From Sediminibacterium sp. (GTDB lineage Bacteria > Bacteroidota > Bacteroidia > Chitinophagales > Chitinophagaceae): 10,484 nucleotides of DNA. The notes beneath the pieces were generated by a model. That model was not told the origin of the DNA. It was given only the letters and a program-made list of their open reading frames with translations, and did not search any database. Location of the stretch: positions 1 to 10,484 of the forward strand of contig JALRFB010000017.1 of assembly GCA_023256555.1 (NCBI GenBank), read 5' to 3'. The position numbers and the translations under genes were made by a program. This document shows, piece by piece, positions 7,326 to 10,484 of the stretch (positions are counted from its first letter, which is position 1; the number at the start of each line of letters is the position of its first letter).

Positions 7326-9143
7326 ATGAAGCATTTATTAAAATATATATTTCTTTTAATAACCATCTGCGTTATTGTTACTCCTGTAGAGGCTAAAAAG
7401 AAACAAAGGAAATCACAAAAGACTAGTTCTGTAAAGAAGAAAGCAAATAAAAAGAAAACTAAAAATACAGTTGTTGCAAAGAAAACGCCAAATGTAAATA
7501 AAGTAAATTTAAATGAATTACTAAACGAAACGACAGTTACTGTTGCACCTACCAAATCGGACTCTGTCCCAGAGAAAGTGGTAACCATTTTGTCAGCATT
7601 TAAACCACAATTGAAAAATGTTGCAAAAATTGGCTTCGTGAATGCAACTGCTCTTGTTGATTCAACACCTATCTATTTAAATTATCAAGTTCCTAGTCAG
7701 AATCTTAGCTTTGAGTATAGGCCAATATCATTAGTTCCTAGAGCCATTGTGCATGATTCACTTGTTAGTTTAACCAATATCACCAATTTTAAAATTGGAT
7801 TTGGTAATTATTCTCATCAATATGTACAATTAGGAATAAATACTTTAGATAAATGGAAAAATACCCATTCTATCACTTTGTTCAATGAAGCATCAACTGG
7901 TACAGAACATCATTTACAAATTATCAGAGAAATTGGTGCTAAATATATTGGAGATCAGTATGTAAATAAATACAATAATATTCAGACACAACTATTTTAT
8001 AATCATAGTCAAAGATATAGATTTGGTTTAGTACCTGATGCTTCTAGATTACCTGAATCTAATTACGAACATAATTTTGAACACATGGGTGCTTCTTTTG
8101 CTTTATTGAATACCAAAATGAAGCAAAGATTATTCAATATACACCCTTTAGTTAAATTTGAACATTTTCAAGGTATTATTGATGCCACCAATACTTGGTA
8201 TGAGATTAATAATCCAATGTATCTTCAATTTAGAAATAAGATTAAATTTAATTTTGATCTTAGTTATAGTTTCAATCAATATAATCCAACAGGTATTATC
8301 CATCAAAAAAACACCATATTTAGAGCAGATCCTGCAATTAGTATTGAAAAATGGGGAACAATCATCAAAGCCGGAGCAAGTCCAGTTTGGGTAAATAAAG
8401 ATGATTATCAATTTTATCCAAATGTTCAATTACAAAAAAAGTTAACAGACACCAATTATTTAGTAAAGACAGGTTGGACTACCATATTTGACAATACACA
8501 ATATACTAGTCTAGCTATTCAAAATCCATGGATTATGCCAGTGGCAGACATGAAGATTACTACAAACGAGAGAAAATATATTACAATAGAAATTAGTGCA
8601 GGTAAAAGATTAGATTATAGTTTTGGTGTTTCCATTAATGAATATAAAAATCTACCATTCTTCAATCGTATATTAGGTACAGATGTCAACACTTTTGGAT
8701 TAAAATATCAAGCTATATTTGAAAAAAGAGCAGCAACTCTTGAATTAGATGCTAAATTAAGGTATCAATTTAGTGACAAATTATTGTTTGTAAACACATT
8801 TAACTATAAACAATTTAATATCATCAAAGAAAATGCAAAGCCATGGGGGATATTGCCACTACAGTTGAATTCTACATTTAACTGGTTACCTAATAAAAAA
8901 TGGATTGTTGAAGCTTCTGCACAATATTGGACTGGTGCTGCTCAATTTGAACAAGGAAATAGAGCATATGATTTAAAAAATGTAGTAGTTCTAAATGCTG
9001 GTTTTACATTTAAATTATCATCCTCTTGGAGCGTTTGGGCAAAGGGGGAAAATTTATTAGATAAGCCTTATGAGAGATGGGCATATTATCCATCTTTAGG
9101 AGCTCAAATAACTGGAGGTATTATATACTCATATAGAAAATAA
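7326..9143 (+). CDS. TonB-receptor-like outer-membrane beta-barrel protein lacking a plug, with Lys-rich N-terminus
   Basis: This is a predicted outer-membrane barrel of 605 residues. A signal peptide (1-23, cleavage after VEA) is followed by a strongly basic stretch, residues 24-59, with 15 Lys and 1 Arg and no acidic residue. A Thr/Val/Pro linker and a conserved-looking pre-barrel segment (about 85-140: VVTILSAFKPQLKN, then LNYQVPSQNLSFEYRP) come next. From about 150 there are alternating aromatic/polar strands typical of a barrel. The C-terminal region (568-605), with GENLLDKPYERWAYYP and the last strand GGIIYSY, strongly recalls the end of TonB-dependent receptors. I see no plug domain or carboxypeptidase-regulatory-like domain, and 605 residues is short for a SusC-type receptor. 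An automatic label of 'TonB-dependent receptor' may therefore overstate it. The protein ends in Arg-Lys after the last Tyr, instead of the usual terminal aromatic. The ATG is 2 bp after the TPR stop, and its TAA overlaps the next ATG (TAATG). Function is unknown; I infer partnership with the TPR protein. Confidence 0.82.
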   Translation: MKHLLKYIFLLITICVIVTPVEAKKKQRKSQKTSSVKKKANKKKTKNTVVAKKTPNVNKVNLNELLNETTVTVAPTKSDSVPEKVVTILSAFKPQLKNVAKIGFVNATALVDSTPIYLNYQVPSQNLSFEYRPISLVPRAIVHDSLVSLTNITNFKIGFGNYSHQYVQLGINTLDKWKNTHSITLFNEASTGTEHHLQIIREIGAKYIGDQYVNKYNNIQTQLFYNHSQRYRFGLVPDASRLPESNYEHNFEHMGASFALLNTKMKQRLFNIHPLVKFEHFQGIIDATNTWYEINNPMYLQFRNKIKFNFDLSYSFNQYNPTGIIHQKNTIFRADPAISIEKWGTIIKAGASPVWVNKDDYQFYPNVQLQKKLTDTNYLVKTGWTTIFDNTQYTSLAIQNPWIMPVADMKITTNERKYITIEISAGKRLDYSFGVSINEYKNLPFFNRILGTDVNTFGLKYQAIFEKRAATLELDAKLRYQFSDKLLFVNTFNYKQFNIIKENAKPWGILPLQLNSTFNWLPNKKWIVEASAQYWTGAAQFEQGNRAYDLKNVVVLNAGFTFKLSSSWSVWAKGENLLDKPYERWAYYPSLGAQITGGIIYSYRK

Positions 9144-9637
9144 TGAAAACTATTTTAGAACAATATTTTATTGAATTTGGACAATTAGATTTGTTGTCAT
9201 TTGGTTGTCTTAAATGGCAAAAAAAAGAGTCTACTTTTATAGAAAGTGGCCTGGAGGCACCAAAAGAATTCATTTTATTTGAACCAATTGAAGCAATACC
9301 TTCAAAGCATTTTTATATTTATTTAGCCGATGCTTTATCCATTTCTATTGAACAAGCTTCTATACAATATGAACATTTTATTCAAAATTTATTTCAAGAC
9401 AATCAGGATAGAATTGAATTAGAAAGTTTGGGATATTTTACACTAACTAATGGGATATTAAATTGGAATAGTAGTTTTTCTAGTCATACATTTTATTCCC
9501 CTATACATTTCGAAAAGCTAACTACAGAAATTACATTAGACGAAATGGAAGAACCCGCTAAAGATAATTGGGTTTTATTTGCCTCAATCATTGCTATTTT
9601 ATCTTTATTAGCCATTTTATTTAAATTTTATCATTAA
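9143..9637 (+). CDS. small tail-anchored protein with degenerate HU/CCDC81-like domains
   Basis: A 164-residue protein with no signal peptide and one hydrophobic segment near the C-terminus (about 143-160), leaving only four residues after it. The soluble part reads like the prokaryotic CCDC81-type HU pair found in Bacteroidota SPOR-domain proteins. Residues 1-30 (ILEQYFIEFGQLDLLSFGCL) parallel the 'pGFGgFv' opening. Residues about 66-100 (LSISIEQASIQYEHFIQNLF...RIELESLGYFTL) parallel the 'i.yeeA...i..fv..l...l...g...leglGtl' second HU-like half. This is a pattern-level match, not a proven homology. The SPOR domain expected after the membrane segment in those relatives is absent. The protein is acidic (about 23 Asp/Glu against 10 Lys/Arg), so DNA binding looks unlikely. 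By analogy the N-terminal domain faces the cytoplasm, though the flanking charges do not settle topology. Both ends are 1-nt TAATG overlaps with neighbours, so it is probably translationally coupled in the cluster. Confidence 0.72.
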   Translation: MKTILEQYFIEFGQLDLLSFGCLKWQKKESTFIESGLEAPKEFILFEPIEAIPSKHFYIYLADALSISIEQASIQYEHFIQNLFQDNQDRIELESLGYFTLTNGILNWNSSFSSHTFYSPIHFEKLTTEITLDEMEEPAKDNWVLFASIIAILSLLAILFKFYH

Positions 9638-10484
9638 TGAACAAAGAGCCTTTCAATCCTTGTCCAATTTGTAATAAGAGTGATATTAATAACTTACTAC
9701 ATACAAGAGATTACTCTTTAACTAATGAATCTTTTGATATTATTGAATGTGCTAACTGTACTTTAAGATATACTTTTCCTATTCCAAGTGCTGAAGATAT
9801 TGCACCATATTATAATTTCCCTGAATACATTTCCCATACAGATACTAAAACTGGATGGATGAACCAATTATACCATGCAGTCAGAAAAAGAACTTTAGAT
9901 CAAAAATCAAGTTGGGTGCAATCTTTATTTACTGGGTATAAAGGCAAATTATTAGAAATAGGGGCAGGTACTGGCGCATTTGCTAATGCAATGCAGCAAA
10001 AACAATGGGAAGTCACCGCTTTAGAACCTGATGAAGCTAGTAGACAAAAAGCTTTTGAAAACTACCAGCTCAAATTAGCAAAACCTGAAACCTTATATCA
10101 AATTGATGAAAATACCCAAGATGTCATTTGTTTATGGCATGTACTGGAACATGTTCATGATCTAAAAGGGTATATAAAGGCATTTAGCAAAATTCTTAAA
10201 CCTAATGGAAGATTGATTATTGCCGTACCAAATTATACAAGTTATGATGCTCAATTTTATAAGAAATATTGGGCAGCTTATGACGTACCTAGACACTTAT
10301 ATCATTTTTCACCAGAATCAATCCGTGTACTTTTAAAACAATTTGATTTGCAATTAATGCAAACAAAGCCAATGTGGTTTGATAGTTTCTATGTGAGTCT
10401 ATTAAGTGAAAAATATAAGAAAACAGGTGTTTGGGGTATTATAAGAGCTGGAATTATTGCTAGCATTTCCAATCTTAAAGCTTT
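9637..10484 (+). CDS. class I SAM-dependent methyltransferase with N-terminal zinc-knuckle (3' truncated by window edge)
   Basis: The start ATG overlaps the previous stop by one base (TAATG) and 282 codons are open to the window end; the stop lies outside. The N-terminus has four cysteines, C9-P-x-C12 and C38-x-x-C41, arranged as a zinc ribbon. The Rossmann methyltransferase domain follows: LEIGAGTG (106-113) is the SAM-binding motif I, LEPD (129-132) is the end of strand beta2 with an acidic residue that can hold the ribose, and LWHVLEHVHD (166-175) is the Methyltransf_23-type motif IV region. After these come LKPNGRLIIAVPN (187-199) and YDVPRHLYHFSPES (215-228). The overall pattern, including YISHTDTKTGWMNQLYH (64-80), fits a Bacteroidota family I recall as a generic 'class I SAM-dependent methyltransferase'. 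The substrate is unknown; related CPxC enzymes often modify sugars, lipids or small molecules. No signal peptide; cytoplasmic. Confidence 0.9.
   Translation, partial: MNKEPFNPCPICNKSDINNLLHTRDYSLTNESFDIIECANCTLRYTFPIPSAEDIAPYYNFPEYISHTDTKTGWMNQLYHAVRKRTLDQKSSWVQSLFTGYKGKLLEIGAGTGAFANAMQQKQWEVTALEPDEASRQKAFENYQLKLAKPETLYQIDENTQDVICLWHVLEHVHDLKGYIKAFSKILKPNGRLIIAVPNYTSYDAQFYKKYWAAYDVPRHLYHFSPESIRVLLKQFDLQLMQTKPMWFDSFYVSLLSEKYKKTGVWGIIRAGIIASISNLKA

Noticed and set aside
7316..7588. Minus-strand ORF of 90 residues with a Phe-rich stretch that looks like a membrane segment
   Set aside because: The Phe runs are the complement of the Lys (AAA/AAG) codons of the barrel's basic tail, so it is a composition artefact.
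8148..8429. ORFs on both strands inside the barrel gene
   Set aside because: Low-complexity Ile/Asn translations in alternative frames of a coherent gene; no family signal.
1..10484. CRISPR array, insertion sequence, phage or defence island
   Set aside because: No regularly spaced repeats, transposase, integrase, terminal inverted repeats or tRNA attachment site were found; gene content looks core chromosomal.

Overview
The window looks like chromosomal DNA of a low-GC member of the Bacteroidota, most likely a Chitinophagaceae-like lineage. The evidence is the AT-rich composition, signal peptides ending in 'NAQ', protein types typical of the phylum (S9 peptidase, large periplasmic TPR protein, SusC/TonB-receptor-like barrel, CCDC81-type HU fold, Zn-finger methyltransferase), sparse Shine-Dalgarno sites, and TAnnTTTG -7 promoter boxes. 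Family assignments rest on motifs and remembered family patterns; no database search was possible. Coding density is very high. The longest gap is the ~119 bp divergent region at 4196-4314. No tRNA, rRNA, CRISPR array, insertion sequence or other clear mobile element was seen.

Layout. (1) 1-1028, + strand: C-terminal part of an S9 prolyl-oligopeptidase-type serine peptidase, cut by the window start. (2) 1023-4195, - strand: three closely spaced metabolic or housekeeping genes, read in the order 4HBT acyl-CoA thioesterase, cinA, 2-oxo acid dehydrogenase E2 (BkdB-like). The E2 gene converges on the peptidase gene and their ends overlap by 6 bp. (3) 4196-4314: divergent promoter region. A good Bacteroidota -7 box on the minus strand fixes the thioesterase start downstream of the longest possible ORF start. 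(4) 4315-10484, + strand: four tightly packed genes. These are a ~1000-residue secreted TPR protein, a plugless TonB-receptor-like outer-membrane barrel with a very lysine-rich mature N-terminus, a small tail-anchored protein with a degenerate HU/CCDC81-like fold, and a SAM methyltransferase with a CPxC...CxxC knuckle, cut by the window end.

The forward cluster is the most interesting part. Gaps are 2 bp, then a 1-nt TAATG overlap, then another 1-nt TAATG overlap, so the four products are probably co-transcribed and translationally coupled. They span periplasm (TPR), outer membrane (barrel), inner membrane (HU-like) and cytoplasm (methyltransferase). I infer a poorly characterised envelope module of Bacteroidota for at least the TPR/barrel pair. 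The sequence does not show its actual function.
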